DNA of 64,000 nucleotides from an uncultured Bacteroidales bacterium (GCA_902785925.1 CADAAI010000010.1:1-64000), one strand, 5' to 3'; positions 42,662 through 50,076 are shown, counted from the stretch's first letter. The notes: generated by a model from the letters alone, not told the origin. Translations and numbers: made by a program.

Positions 42662-43429
42662 ATGAACATCAAGCTCCACACCCCTAAGAGCCTGCAAACT
42701 GGTAGCGGCATGTCTTCAATCAAACAGTTTTTGCTTGCACTTCTTGCCACGACCATTTCGATTGTACTCACTTTTGGTACTGCTGCCATCATCGAGAACC
42801 ACAAGAAAAAAACAGCCAAGAAAGAAATGGTGATGATGGTCTTAAACGACTTCGACAAGACAATAGAGATTGTAGAGAGTATAGACTCCGGGCTGTGCGA
42901 ATGTAGACGTTTGCAACAGGAAATTGCGATTCATCCCGAGCAGTATGATAGCCTAAGCAAATATCTTATTCAAGAGATGAAAGATTGGAATATTGTGGAA
43001 TTTATTGAGACTACCGAAAGAATCTTCTCTACCAGCATTGAGACATTCAATACGATTGGCGATGTCAACTTTGTCAATGAAGTCTCCGATTTCTATTTTT
43101 GCCGACGTAAGTATAAAGAAGAGGTGATAGACCATCTCAAAGAGAACGTGACTTATAAGGATATTAGCTTATCATTAAAGTCACTCATGAGTGTCGAATT
43201 TCCAGAATATGCTTACATGAATAGCGTTTTCTTGTCGGACATGAAGGCATACCGTGACAGGTGTATGCTAATGATGAACATTAGTCAAGAAGACTTGGCT
43301 AAATTCAGCGAGCAACATACGAGCAAAAAAGCAGACGCTGACCAAACTGCAATTAGAGAAAAGTTGATGAAAGATTATTTAGAACATCAAGAGGTACTTA
43401 ATCAAGCAAGGGAAAAGCTTAACGACTAA
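42662..43429 (+). CDS. Orphan membrane-anchored protein, AT-rich
   Basis: I do not recognise this 255-residue protein. It has one N-terminal membrane helix (FLLALLATTISIVLTFGTAA) followed by a long helical region (KKKTAKKEMVMMVLNDFDKT, IEIVESIDSGLCECRRLQQE) and ends in a charged coil (QEVLNQAREKLND). It starts 5 bases after the HAD gene. Its codons are visibly richer in A and T than those of the inositol genes on both sides. A strong terminator follows. It looks like an insertion that separates the HAD gene from inositol-phosphate synthase. Confidence 0.75.
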   Translation: MNIKLHTPKSLQTGSGMSSIKQFLLALLATTISIVLTFGTAAIIENHKKKTAKKEMVMMVLNDFDKTIEIVESIDSGLCECRRLQQEIAIHPEQYDSLSKYLIQEMKDWNIVEFIETTERIFSTSIETFNTIGDVNFVNEVSDFYFCRRKYKEEVIDHLKENVTYKDISLSLKSLMSVEFPEYAYMNSVFLSDMKAYRDRCMLMMNISQEDLAKFSEQHTSKKADADQTAIREKLMKDYLEHQEVLNQAREKLND

Positions 43430-43486
43430 AGGCCTATCCTTAAAAGAAGGGCATTGACGATATTATATTTATCAAACAAAGCCAAA

Positions 43487-43530
43487 CAAAAATAACAAAG
43501 ACAACATTATGTCTTTGTTATTTTTGTTCT
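43487..43530 (+). terminator. Strong terminator after the orphan gene
   Basis: CAAAAATAACAAAGAC (43487-43502) and GTCTTTGTTATTTTTG (43511-43526) form a perfect 16-bp stem with an 8-base loop. Confidence 0.9.
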
Positions 43531-43753
43531 GCCCAATTACTGTGAATTATGCATTGCTTTAAACCTTTTATATAGTCACACGTCTAAAAGGTATTGCAAT
43601 ACACAATTAATTTAGAGAGTAAGAAATTTTCAATCGATTGACTAGCCACTAACCCATATTGGGTTCAAAAAACCAGCATTTTTGCTGAAGAAACTGCGAG
43701 GTAGCATTATATTTCATTAACTAAAATTTAAAGCCTATAGATTAAATTTAGGT

Positions 43754-43761
43754 TAAATTTG
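43754..43761 (+). promoter_or_regulatory. -7 box of the inositol-phosphate synthase gene
   Basis: TAAATTTG lies 156 bases upstream of ATG 43918, implying a long leader. A closer imperfect TACTTTTA occurs near 43834. Confidence 0.45.
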
Positions 43762-43917
43762 CAAAACCGCAGCATCGTTTTGTATATTTAACTATTAAAG
43801 TTACTTAAATGCTTTTGTGGTTTAGAAAAAGGTAGTACTTTTACACGCTTTTTTTCACAAAACGCAATAAAAAGAGACAATTAACTAAATCAAAAAGATA
43901 ACATTAATTAATTTACT

Positions 43918-45225
43918 ATGAGTAATTCAAATGTAAAACCAGCTACCGGCAAATTAGGAATTATGGTAGTAGGATTGGGTGCAGTGAGCACCACTTTCAT
44001 GACTGGTGTCATGATGGCACGCAAGGGTCTGGCTAAGCCTGTTGGCTCAATGACTCAGTACGACAAAATCCGCGTTGGTCGCGGCGAAAACAAGAAGTAT
44101 CTACACTATAAAGATATTGTGCCTCTGGCAAAGCTCGACGACATCGTATTTGCCGCATGGGACGTATATCCTGCAAATGCCTATGAGAGCGCCATCAATG
44201 CCGAGGTACTCAAAGAGAAAGACATTGAGCCCGTTAAGGACGAACTGCTCAAGATTAAGCCCCTCAAGGCTGCCTTCGACAAAAACTACGCTAAGCGCCT
44301 CGATGGTGATAACGTAAAGCAGTGCAAGGACCGCTGGGACATGATGGAGCAAGTGCGTGAGGACATCCGCAACTTCAAGAAAGAAAGTGGCGTTGACCGC
44401 GTTGTAGTGCTCTGGGCAGCATCAACCGAGATTTACGTTGCTCCCGACAAGAACGTACATTATAAACTTGACCAGCTCGAGGCAGCCATGAAGGCTAACG
44501 ATGTTGACCACATCTCACCTTCAATGTGCTATGCTTATGCAGCACTCAAGGAGGACTGCCCATTCATCATGGGTGCTCCTAACACTACAGTCGACATCCC
44601 AGCAATGTGGCAACTGAGCGACGAGACTAAGGTGCCCATCGCAGGTAAGGACTTTAAGACTGGCCAAACTCTCGTTAAGAGTGGTTTCGCTCCTATCATC
44701 GGCGCCCGCATGCTCGGTATGAGTGGTTGGTTCTCTACCAACATCCTGGGTAACCGCGACGGTCTCGTACTCGACGAGCCAGCCAACTTCCGCACCAAGG
44801 AGGTTAGTAAGCTCTCTACCCTCGAGTCGATTCTCGTGGCCGACGATCAGCCCGACCTCTACAGCGACATCTTCCACAAGGTTCGCATCAACTACTATCC
44901 ACCTCGCAATGACAACAAGGAAGGCTGGGACAACATCGACATCTTCGGTTGGATGGGCTATCCAATGCAGATTAAGATCAACTTCCTGTGCCGCGACTCT
45001 ATCCTCGCAGCTCCTCTGTGTCTCGACCTGTGCTTGCTCATGGACCTCGCTCACCGTGCCGGCCGTTATGGCACTCAGCGCTTCCTGAGCTTCTTCCTCA
45101 AGAGCCCTATGCACGACTACACTGTCGACGAGGTTCCTGTTAACCACCTGTTCCAGCAGCACACAATGCTCAAGAACGCCATCCGCGAGATGGGCGGTTA
45201 CGAGGCCGACGAGGAAATCGATTAA
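43918..45225 (+). CDS. ino1: Inositol-3-phosphate synthase
   Basis: This 435-residue NAD-dependent enzyme converts glucose-6-phosphate to myo-inositol-3-phosphate. The NAD loop is GIMVVGLGAVSTTFMTGVMM near residue 15. Family blocks include VVLWAASTEIYV, PFIMGAPNTTVDIPAMW, GKDFKTGQTLVKSGFAP, WFSTNILGNRDGLVL, and DIFGWMGYPMQIKINFLCRD with SILAAPLCLDL. The length fits the bacterial and archaeal type. This is the anchor that identifies the upstream run as inositol-lipid biosynthesis. A terminator follows at 45269. Confidence 0.96.
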   Translation: MSNSNVKPATGKLGIMVVGLGAVSTTFMTGVMMARKGLAKPVGSMTQYDKIRVGRGENKKYLHYKDIVPLAKLDDIVFAAWDVYPANAYESAINAEVLKEKDIEPVKDELLKIKPLKAAFDKNYAKRLDGDNVKQCKDRWDMMEQVREDIRNFKKESGVDRVVVLWAASTEIYVAPDKNVHYKLDQLEAAMKANDVDHISPSMCYAYAALKEDCPFIMGAPNTTVDIPAMWQLSDETKVPIAGKDFKTGQTLVKSGFAPIIGARMLGMSGWFSTNILGNRDGLVLDEPANFRTKEVSKLSTLESILVADDQPDLYSDIFHKVRINYYPPRNDNKEGWDNIDIFGWMGYPMQIKINFLCRDSILAAPLCLDLCLLMDLAHRAGRYGTQRFLSFFLKSPMHDYTVDEVPVNHLFQQHTMLKNAIREMGGYEADEEID

Positions 45226-45268
45226 TCAACCGGTTTAGACTAGAAAAACTAACTTCCTAAATATTTGG

Positions 45269-45306
45269 GTGAGCCTCCCACTCCACAGTGCGAGGCTCAC
45301 TTTTTC
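45269..45306 (+). terminator. Terminator of the inositol-phosphate synthase gene
   Basis: GTGAGCCTC (45269-45277) pairs with GAGGCTCAC (45292-45300), followed by a T5 run. Confidence 0.9.
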
Positions 45307-45325
45307 AAAACAACTTACATCTAAA

Positions 45326-45655
45326 ATGCCTTTTTCCGACCAAGAAAAAATTGCCCTCTTGAGCCTGCTCATCGAAATGGCGAATGCCGACACAAAAATT
45401 GTCTATGAGGAAATGATTACTCTCAACCTCATTTGTCGCAGACTCGAGATTGACCACAACTCATTTGTTGTGGCAATGGGCCTCAAGTGCGAGCATGCCA
45501 TCGAGGTGCTCAAGACCATGAGCGACGAGAAAAAACTTCAACTTGCCAACATGATGATTGAAATCATCGATAGTGACAACCAGGTGGATGACAACGAAAT
45601 TGCGCTACTCAACCATGCATGCAGCAAAATTGGCATAGACAACCTGCTCAAATAA
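45326..45655 (+). CDS. TerB-like small helical protein
   Basis: This 109-residue all-helical protein resembles the TerB/DjlA-type fold. MPFSDQEKIALLSLLIEMAN is followed by ADTKIVYEEMITL, and a second half matches it (LQLANMMIEIIDSDNQVDDN, EIALLNHACSKIGID). Acidic residues at the ends of paired helices are typical of the metal-binding TerB family. The start at 45326 avoids the terminator. It is soluble and cytosolic, with no tellurite-resistance genes around, so the name reflects only the fold. Confidence 0.78.
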   Translation: MPFSDQEKIALLSLLIEMANADTKIVYEEMITLNLICRRLEIDHNSFVVAMGLKCEHAIEVLKTMSDEKKLQLANMMIEIIDSDNQVDDNEIALLNHACSKIGIDNLLK

Positions 45656-45701
45656 GAGGTCGCATTGTTTTAATCTTTTTGCAAAATTATGACAGCTATT
45701 T

Positions 45702-45733
45702 TTTGACAATCTCAACAAAAAGCAATAATTTTG
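45702..45733 (+). promoter_or_regulatory. Promoter of the 127-aa lipoprotein gene
   Basis: TTTG (45702-45705), a 20-base spacer and TAATTTTG (45726-45733) form a complete promoter 24 bases before ATG 45758. Confidence 0.8.
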
Positions 45734-45757
45734 CACACTGAAAAAAAGAAAAGTAAA

Positions 45758-46141
45758 ATGAGGAAAATACTACTGGCCATATTGTCGCTCGTGATTGTCT
45801 CGACAGCAACATCCACATTCACCAGCTGTACCGAGGAGAAAAAACACACCGACACTCTGCTCGACACAACAGTAATCATGCCACAGACGCCTGCTCCAGG
45901 CGACAGCACTGAAGGCACTCTCACCGTTACCGGCAAGGTGGTTGACGGCGCTATGAACAGCGTCTTCATCGAGGTGCAACCCGACAGTGCCGTAGAATTC
46001 TCATATCCTCAACTCGACCGCAACGACAGCGAGGTATTCTACAACTGGTCGATCGACGACGAGGTCACCATCAAGTACGTTCACACCAACCGCAACGGCG
46101 AGGAGATTGACAGCGTGATAAGCATACAGAAGGCCGAGTAG
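45758..46141 (+). CDS. Small lipoprotein (127 aa)
   Basis: The protein has a lipoprotein signal (MRKILLAILSLVIVSTATST then FTSCTEE, Cys near residue 24). After an acidic/Pro linker (DTTVIMPQTPAPGDSTEG) there is a small OB-fold-like beta domain: TLTVTGKVVDGAMNSVFIEV, VEFSYPQLDRND, DDEVTIKYVHTN. No named family is recognised, although similar lipoproteins are common in this order. The upstream promoter shows the gene is expressed on its own. The start at 45758 is preferred to a TTG inside the -7 box. Confidence 0.8.
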   Translation: MRKILLAILSLVIVSTATSTFTSCTEEKKHTDTLLDTTVIMPQTPAPGDSTEGTLTVTGKVVDGAMNSVFIEVQPDSAVEFSYPQLDRNDSEVFYNWSIDDEVTIKYVHTNRNGEEIDSVISIQKAE

Positions 46142-46176
46142 CAAACCTCTCGTCTAAGAGTACCAACACGATTAAT

Positions 46177-46249
46177 GCGGTAGTAGCTCAGTTGGTAGAG
46201 CATCAGCTTCCCAAGCTGAGGGTCGCGGGTTCGAGTCCCGTCTACCGCT
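46177..46249 (+). tRNA. tRNA-Gly (anticodon CCC)
   Basis: This is a complete cloverleaf. The acceptor GCGGTAG pairs with CTACCGC, followed by a T discriminator. The anticodon stem TCAGC/GCTGA surrounds the loop TTCCCAA with CCC at 46210-46212, and the T arm is GGGTTCGAGTCCC. CCA is not encoded. No integrase gene or repeated 3' end was seen nearby. Confidence 0.97.
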
Positions 46250-46347
46250 CAAAAAAACACTGAATGTCATAAAAAACTGACAGTTTCCATAGCTTTAAAA
46301 ACTTGGCGCAAGCGCAAGAAAAACACACACTTACTACTAACCACGAC

Positions 46348-46554
46348 ATGAAAACTAAGAAAAAAATATCCTTGATTGGTCTGTTCATCGCATTTTTAGC
46401 GATAGCCGTAATGCCTGCTGCCACTAGTTGCAATCGCAGCATCACCTATGAGGACGGCATGTTTGATTACGATGACATCTATACCAATGATGCCAACAAC
46501 GATACATTCCAGTTGAATAGTGAGATTGAAAACGACGACCAGGAACGTTACTAA
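46348..46554 (+). CDS. Very small lipoprotein (68 aa)
   Basis: The lipoprotein signal is MKTKKKISLIGLFIAFLAI, then AVMPAATSCNR with Cys near residue 28. About 40 acidic, Asp/Asn/Tyr-rich residues follow (EDGMFDYDDIYTNDANND). The mature part has no fold-forming core and is probably disordered. It lies between a tRNA and the convergent radical SAM gene. It could be a second peptide-like substrate of that system, but it lacks the VYGPP repeats. This is speculation. Confidence 0.7.
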   Translation: MKTKKKISLIGLFIAFLAIAVMPAATSCNRSITYEDGMFDYDDIYTNDANNDTFQLNSEIENDDQERY

Positions 46555-46567
46555 ATCACAACAATAG

Positions 46568-47632
46568 CTATTTCTTAGCAGAACAAATGGTGAGGTAGTT
46601 GCAGTGAAGCATCTCGCCCTCATCGCCACGTAAGTGGAAAGGTCCACCAGCGCACCAGTCCCATGCCTTGCAACGTGCGCATTCATCATGCTTGAGCCAG
46701 CGACGGTTACGCATTACTTCAAAACGGTTGTTCCACACATCGCTGAAGCGGTCGTGGTAGATATTGCCCTGTGCGTAATGAGCACGAATGCTCATGCACC
46801 CACTAATGTCGCCATTAGCAAGCACCGATGCAGTCATAGTTCCGGCATCGCACCGGTAAAAATGACTTCTCACCTCGCCTTCGTAGTCGCCCAGAAAGCC
46901 CTCACAACTATAGGACAAGTCAATCATGCCCTGCTTGCGGGTCTCGACGATAAAATCCATCAGTTCAACATATTGCTCTGGACTTAGGAAGAGTTCTGGA
47001 TTAAGCTTTGCTCTGCCTTGTGGGAAGATTGTGAAGATGCGCCACTTTCTCACGCCAGCATCAATGAGAAACTGCTTGAACTGTGGTAGAGTAGAGAAAT
47101 TGCGCTGGCTCACACATGTAATCACGTCCCACAGCAAATTGGGCGTGCGCACCAGCAAATTCACGGCTTTCATGGTGGCATCAAACGAGTTGCCACGCAA
47201 CCAGTTGTGCTCGGTTTCCATTCCGTCAAGACTAACAGCCATCGTACACAACCCAGCATCAAGTAGCCTACCCAGCATCGTCTCATCTAGCAACACGCCA
47301 TTGGTCACGGTTCCCCACAAGAAACCACGATCGGTAATCGCCTTGCCACATTCCACAATGTCGGGGCGCACCAGCGGTTCACCGCCCACGGTGTTGACAA
47401 GCACACGACCAGGGGATGTCATCGTTGCCACATCGTCAAGCACTGTAAGAAAGTGCTCAAGAGGCATATCGGGAGTTGCCGAAATCTTACGGCAGTCACT
47501 TCCACAATGACGGCACGAAAGGTTGCAGCGCAATGTGCATTCCCAAAACAGCTGTCGTAAAGGGTGGTTCTTTTCTATCCACCGGCGTTCACGTCGCGTG
47601 TTCTCTAAGTCGATGAGCTTGCGTGTTTTCAT
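46568..47632 (-). CDS. Radical SAM/SPASM enzyme (rSAM/lipoprotein system)
   Basis: The 354-residue enzyme has the SAM-binding [4Fe-4S] motif CTLRCNLSCRHCGSDC (CxxxxxxCxxC) near residues 32-47. The GGEP segment is VNTVGGEPLV. The C-terminal SPASM-type Cys set is FYRCDAGTMTASVLANGDIS, GCMSI, and DECARCKAWDWCAGGPFHL. It belongs with peptide-modifying maturases such as sactisynthases and anSME-like enzymes. Its start overlaps the stop of the upstream lipoprotein gene (ATGA). From memory this matches the TIGR04133-type rSAM enzyme of an uncharacterised rSAM/lipoprotein system in Bacteroidales. The chemistry is unknown. Confidence 0.9.
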   Translation of the reverse strand: MKTRKLIDLENTRRERRWIEKNHPLRQLFWECTLRCNLSCRHCGSDCRKISATPDMPLEHFLTVLDDVATMTSPGRVLVNTVGGEPLVRPDIVECGKAITDRGFLWGTVTNGVLLDETMLGRLLDAGLCTMAVSLDGMETEHNWLRGNSFDATMKAVNLLVRTPNLLWDVITCVSQRNFSTLPQFKQFLIDAGVRKWRIFTIFPQGRAKLNPELFLSPEQYVELMDFIVETRKQGMIDLSYSCEGFLGDYEGEVRSHFYRCDAGTMTASVLANGDISGCMSIRAHYAQGNIYHDRFSDVWNNRFEVMRNRRWLKHDECARCKAWDWCAGGPFHLRGDEGEMLHCNYLTICSAKK

Positions 47633-47856
47633 AGAACTCTATCAGTTTTATGTTCTGCTTCGACATTATTGACCGCAGAGTCACCAGCAACGGGAGGACC
47701 ATAAACGTCTTCCACCACTTCAGGACCTCTTGGTGGTGGTCCATAAACTTTTGGAGAATTGAAGACTCCACCACATGACGACAAGCCCAGCATGGCGCCT
47801 ACCGCAACCAAAGCCCTAACGCTCCATTTCTTTATTACAAATGCAGATTTCTTCAT
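47629..47856 (-). CDS. VYGPP-repeat lipoprotein, likely radical SAM partner
   Basis: This 75-residue precursor has a lipoprotein signal (VRALVAVGAMLGLSSCGG, Cys near residue 28). A short mature part follows with two VYGPP repeats (NSPKVYGPPPRGPEVVED, then DVYGPPVAGDS). It overlaps the radical SAM gene by ATGA, and both have one upstream promoter, so a substrate-enzyme pair is likely. In comparable systems the enzyme modifies residues of the short lipoprotein; here the tyrosines, prolines or glycines of the repeats are the obvious targets. The modification itself is not known. Confidence 0.82.
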   Translation of the reverse strand: MKKSAFVIKKWSVRALVAVGAMLGLSSCGGVFNSPKVYGPPPRGPEVVEDVYGPPVAGDSAVNNVEAEHKTDRVL

Positions 47857-47880
47857 TGCCCTATTTTTTTGGTTACAGCG

Positions 47881-47912
47881 CAAATATACAACATTTGAAA
47901 CACACTTGCAAA
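47881..47912 (-). promoter_or_regulatory. Promoter of the lipoprotein/radical SAM pair
   Basis: On the minus strand, TTTG (47909-47912), a 20-base spacer and TATATTTG (47881-47888) form a complete promoter 24 bases before the lipoprotein ATG. Confidence 0.82.
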
Positions 47913-47976
47913 TGTAAGGAAACTAAAGGTTTTCCAAAATCACCCTAAAAACCACTGCAAGTAGAGAAATTATCAC

Positions 47977-47984
47977 TACCTTTG
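47977..47984 (+). promoter_or_regulatory. -7 box before the small membrane protein gene
   Basis: TACCTTTG lies 19 bases before ATG 48004. The region is divergent from the radical SAM pair. Confidence 0.5.
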
Positions 47985-48003
47985 CACATCAAAACAGATA
48001 AAT

Positions 48004-48162
48004 ATGGACACACTTGCCTCATTTGCTAAAGAAAATTTTGAACTGATAACTCTGTTAGTTGGCTTACTTGGTGTGCTGGTGAGCATTTGGGCCGTTTATT
48101 ATGAGATAAAGAAAAAACGCAAGCAGAAAGGCAAGCAGGAAAAAAGCGAAGACGAAGAATAA
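48004..48162 (+). CDS. Small single-span membrane protein (52 aa)
   Basis: A 52-codon gene starts MDTLASFAKENFELITLLVG, with one membrane helix (LITLLVGLLGVLVSIWAV) and a highly charged tail (KKKRKQKGKQEKSEDEE). A -7 box lies upstream and the TfoX-N gene follows 12 bases later. No family is recognised, but the gene is supported by its promoter, helix and spacing. Confidence 0.68.
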   Translation: MDTLASFAKENFELITLLVGLLGVLVSIWAVYYEIKKKRKQKGKQEKSEDEE

Positions 48163-48174
48163 ATCGACTGTAAA

Positions 48175-48510
48175 ATGGCAAGCAATCCAAGTTTTGTTCA
48201 ATATATAGCCGACCAATGCAGCGGTGCTGGAGAAATCATTACCAAGAAGATGTTTGGCGATTATGGCATATATTGCGACGGCAAGATCTTCGGTCTCATT
48301 TGCGACGATTGTTTCTACCTGAAACCCACCAATGCCGCAAAACCATTGCTGCGCACTGTTGAGATGCGACCACCATATGAGGGAGCCAAGAACTACTTCT
48401 TCATTTCCGAAGTCGATGACCACGATTATCTGTCAATGCTGGTGCGGGAAACCTGCAAGGCATTGCCCGAGCCAAAACCCAAGAAAAGAAAAAACTCATC
48501 ATTAATATAG
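48175..48510 (+). CDS. TfoX/Sxy N-terminal domain protein
   Basis: The 111-residue protein carries the TfoX N-terminal domain: FVQYIADQCSGAGEIITKKM, FGDYGIYCDGKIFGLICDDC and FYLKPTNAAKP. The KKMFGxYGIYxDGKxFGLI block is diagnostic. It lacks the C-terminal helix-hairpin domain of full TfoX, so it is the short stand-alone form common in many bacteria with no shown competence role. A Lys-rich tail ends the protein. Confidence 0.92.
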   Translation: MASNPSFVQYIADQCSGAGEIITKKMFGDYGIYCDGKIFGLICDDCFYLKPTNAAKPLLRTVEMRPPYEGAKNYFFISEVDDHDYLSMLVRETCKALPEPKPKKRKNSSLI

Positions 48511-48519
48511 AACTGAGTA

Positions 48520-48735
48520 ATGGATTTAAAATGGGATGACGGTTTCTCAATAGCCGTTAGCATTAAAGACAACACAGTGATCCTGAGCGCCAATCGCGAA
48601 GGACTATTGTCACTCGCCAATCACCTTATGACTCTGGCACAGGACCCTTGTCAAGGAGCACACATGCACCTCGACCAGTACAACTCCCTTGAAAAAAACT
48701 CAGCCGAACTGATTATAGAGAAAATAAACAACTAA
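48520..48735 (+). CDS. Small protein, Imm32-like
   Basis: This 71-residue protein reads DGFSIAVSIKDNTVILSANR then EGLLSLANHLMTLAQDP and AHMHLDQYNSLEKNSAEL. The pattern (two strands, SANREGLLSLANHL helix, HxHLD, ELIIEKI end) resembles my recall of Imm32-type immunity proteins. No toxin gene is adjacent, so an immunity role is only a fold-based guess. It sits 9 bases after the TfoX-N gene and 16 before the YitT-type gene. Confidence 0.6.
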   Translation: MDLKWDDGFSIAVSIKDNTVILSANREGLLSLANHLMTLAQDPCQGAHMHLDQYNSLEKNSAELIIEKINN

Positions 48736-48751
48736 AACAATAATATCTAAT

Positions 48752-49705
48752 ATGCTAGATCTCGACAAAAAGAAGAAACTCAAACGTGAGATTATCGCCT
48801 ACTTCCTGCTTGTTATGGGAAGCGCACTGTTTGCCATCGGCGATGTAATGTTTGTAAACCCCTACCTCATGGCTCCTGGCGGAACCTACGGCCTTAGTAA
48901 CGTGTTCAACACCGTGTGGCCGTGGAAGATTTCGTATTACGCCATCTGTATGGATGTGCCCCTACTCATTATTGGCACTTGGATACTGGGTCCCAAATTC
49001 GGTATCAAGACAATTATCTCCACTGCCTTGATTTTCGTCTTCACTTTCATCCTTGAGAGCTGGTGGGGCTACAACCCAGTAATCCACGATGGCGAAATCG
49101 TGAAACAGGCTGCCGGTTCTTCGATGGTACCCATCCCTCACGACGGTGGTTGGTTCTCACCCGACTATTTCCTCAACACTGTGGTAGCCGGCCTCATCTA
49201 CGGTGTGGCAATAGGCCTCATCTTCCGCTCGGGAGCCACCAGTGGCGGCAGCGACATCATCTCGATGATTCTGCACAAGTACACCAAGATATCGCTTGGC
49301 ACACTCGTTATGATTGTCGACGGCATCATCACCTTGAGCACTCTCATCGCATTTGGCGACATTCGTCTACCCATCTATTCGGTCATCATCATCTTTATCG
49401 AGGGTAAGGTTATCGACCTCGTTGTTGACGGTATGAAGAGCTACAAGACCATGTTCATCATCACCGACAATCCAGAGCCAGTGCGCGACTTTATCATCAA
49501 CGACCTGAAGCGCGGCGGCACTTGCATCACTGGCAGTGGCCTCTACAAGGGCAACGAACGCAAGATGGTGTATGTAACTCTTGACCGTGCCGACATGATT
49601 AAGCTGCGCTCGGTGCTCTACCGCATCGATCCTAAGGCGTTTGTCAACATTATGGAGAGCAGCGAAATCCTTGGCCAAGGCTTCCGTCGTCTGCCACAAG
49701 AGTAA
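48752..49705 (+). CDS. YitT-family membrane protein (DUF161/DUF2179)
   Basis: The 317-residue protein has about five membrane segments (for example EIIAYFLLVMGSALFAIGDV and NTVVAGLIYGVAIGLIFRSG). GATSGGSDIISMILHKYTKI is characteristic of the YitT family. It ends with a cytosolic DUF2179 domain from about residue 235 (RDFIINDLKRGGTCITGSGL). There are many bacterial homologues, but function is poorly known; transport of small molecules is suspected. It is the last gene of the run that starts at 48004. Confidence 0.92.
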   Translation: MLDLDKKKKLKREIIAYFLLVMGSALFAIGDVMFVNPYLMAPGGTYGLSNVFNTVWPWKISYYAICMDVPLLIIGTWILGPKFGIKTIISTALIFVFTFILESWWGYNPVIHDGEIVKQAAGSSMVPIPHDGGWFSPDYFLNTVVAGLIYGVAIGLIFRSGATSGGSDIISMILHKYTKISLGTLVMIVDGIITLSTLIAFGDIRLPIYSVIIIFIEGKVIDLVVDGMKSYKTMFIITDNPEPVRDFIINDLKRGGTCITGSGLYKGNERKMVYVTLDRADMIKLRSVLYRIDPKAFVNIMESSEILGQGFRRLPQE

Positions 49706-49728
49706 ATATTATTTGAATATAAGACTAG

Positions 49729-49778
49729 ATGCGTTTCACATTTTGTGTAATAATTGTTTCACATTTTGCGAAACGCAT
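49729..49778 (+). repeat. Nested inverted and direct repeats after the yitT-like gene
   Basis: ATGCGTTTC (49729-49737) pairs with GAAACGCAT (49770-49778) as an inverted repeat. Inside, GTTTCACATTTTG occurs twice (49733-49745, 49756-49768). It may act as a terminator for the YitT-type gene, but the two direct copies are unusual for that. Confidence 0.7.
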
Positions 49779-49805
49779 TTTAGCAAATCTATAAATCATA
49801 ATACT

Positions 49806-50009
49806 ATGCAACAAAAAAAAGACAACAAAAGAGAACGTGACATCAGGCGATTGGCAAACTGCTATGGCAGAGCAGGCATTGGTGCCCTGATAGTGACAAT
49901 ACTTTTCACCATTTTAGGAATGGACGAAAATTTCGTTATTTGCTCAGCCATCGGGGTGCTGTGTGGAGGACTCATCACCCCAATGATTCCAAGATTCTGG
50001 AAATCATAG
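49806..50009 (+). CDS. Small two-span membrane protein (67 aa)
   Basis: The 67-residue protein has a basic N-terminus (QQKKDNKRERDIRRLANCYG) and two membrane helices (GALIVTILFTILGMD and FVICSAIGVLCGGLITPMI) ending PRFWKS. No family is recognised. It has its own downstream terminator and is followed by the Bat operon. The start at ATG 49806 is chosen because the longer frame would include the end of the YitT-type gene. Confidence 0.7.
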   Translation: MQQKKDNKRERDIRRLANCYGRAGIGALIVTILFTILGMDENFVICSAIGVLCGGLITPMIPRFWKS

Positions 50010-50042
50010 CACCCAAACAAGAAACTGGACTTAAAAATAATC

Positions 50043-50076
50043 AACAGCCACACCAACGTTGGTGTGGCTGTTATTT
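50043..50076 (+). terminator. Terminator before the Bat operon
   Basis: A 30-base perfect palindrome (50043-50072; arms AACAGCCACACC and GGTGTGGCTGTT around AACGTT) is followed by a short T-rich stretch. Confidence 0.8.

Larger units (their letters stand above)
43430..43917 (+). other. 488-bp non-coding gap in the inositol cluster
   Basis: This AT-rich stretch holds a strong terminator (43487-43530) and a -7 box TAAATTTG at 43754-43761. No open frame of useful length was found on the plus strand. Together with the preceding orphan gene it separates the inositol-phosphate synthase gene, which must have its own promoter. Confidence 0.6.

Noticed and set aside
42662..43917. Insertion sequence between HAD and inositol-phosphate synthase
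   Set aside because: No transposase, terminal inverted repeats or target duplication were seen; the perfect inverted repeat at 43487-43526 is a terminator.
46177..46249. tRNA-Gly as an attachment site of an integrated element
   Set aside because: No integrase and no repeated tRNA 3' end were found in the following sequence.
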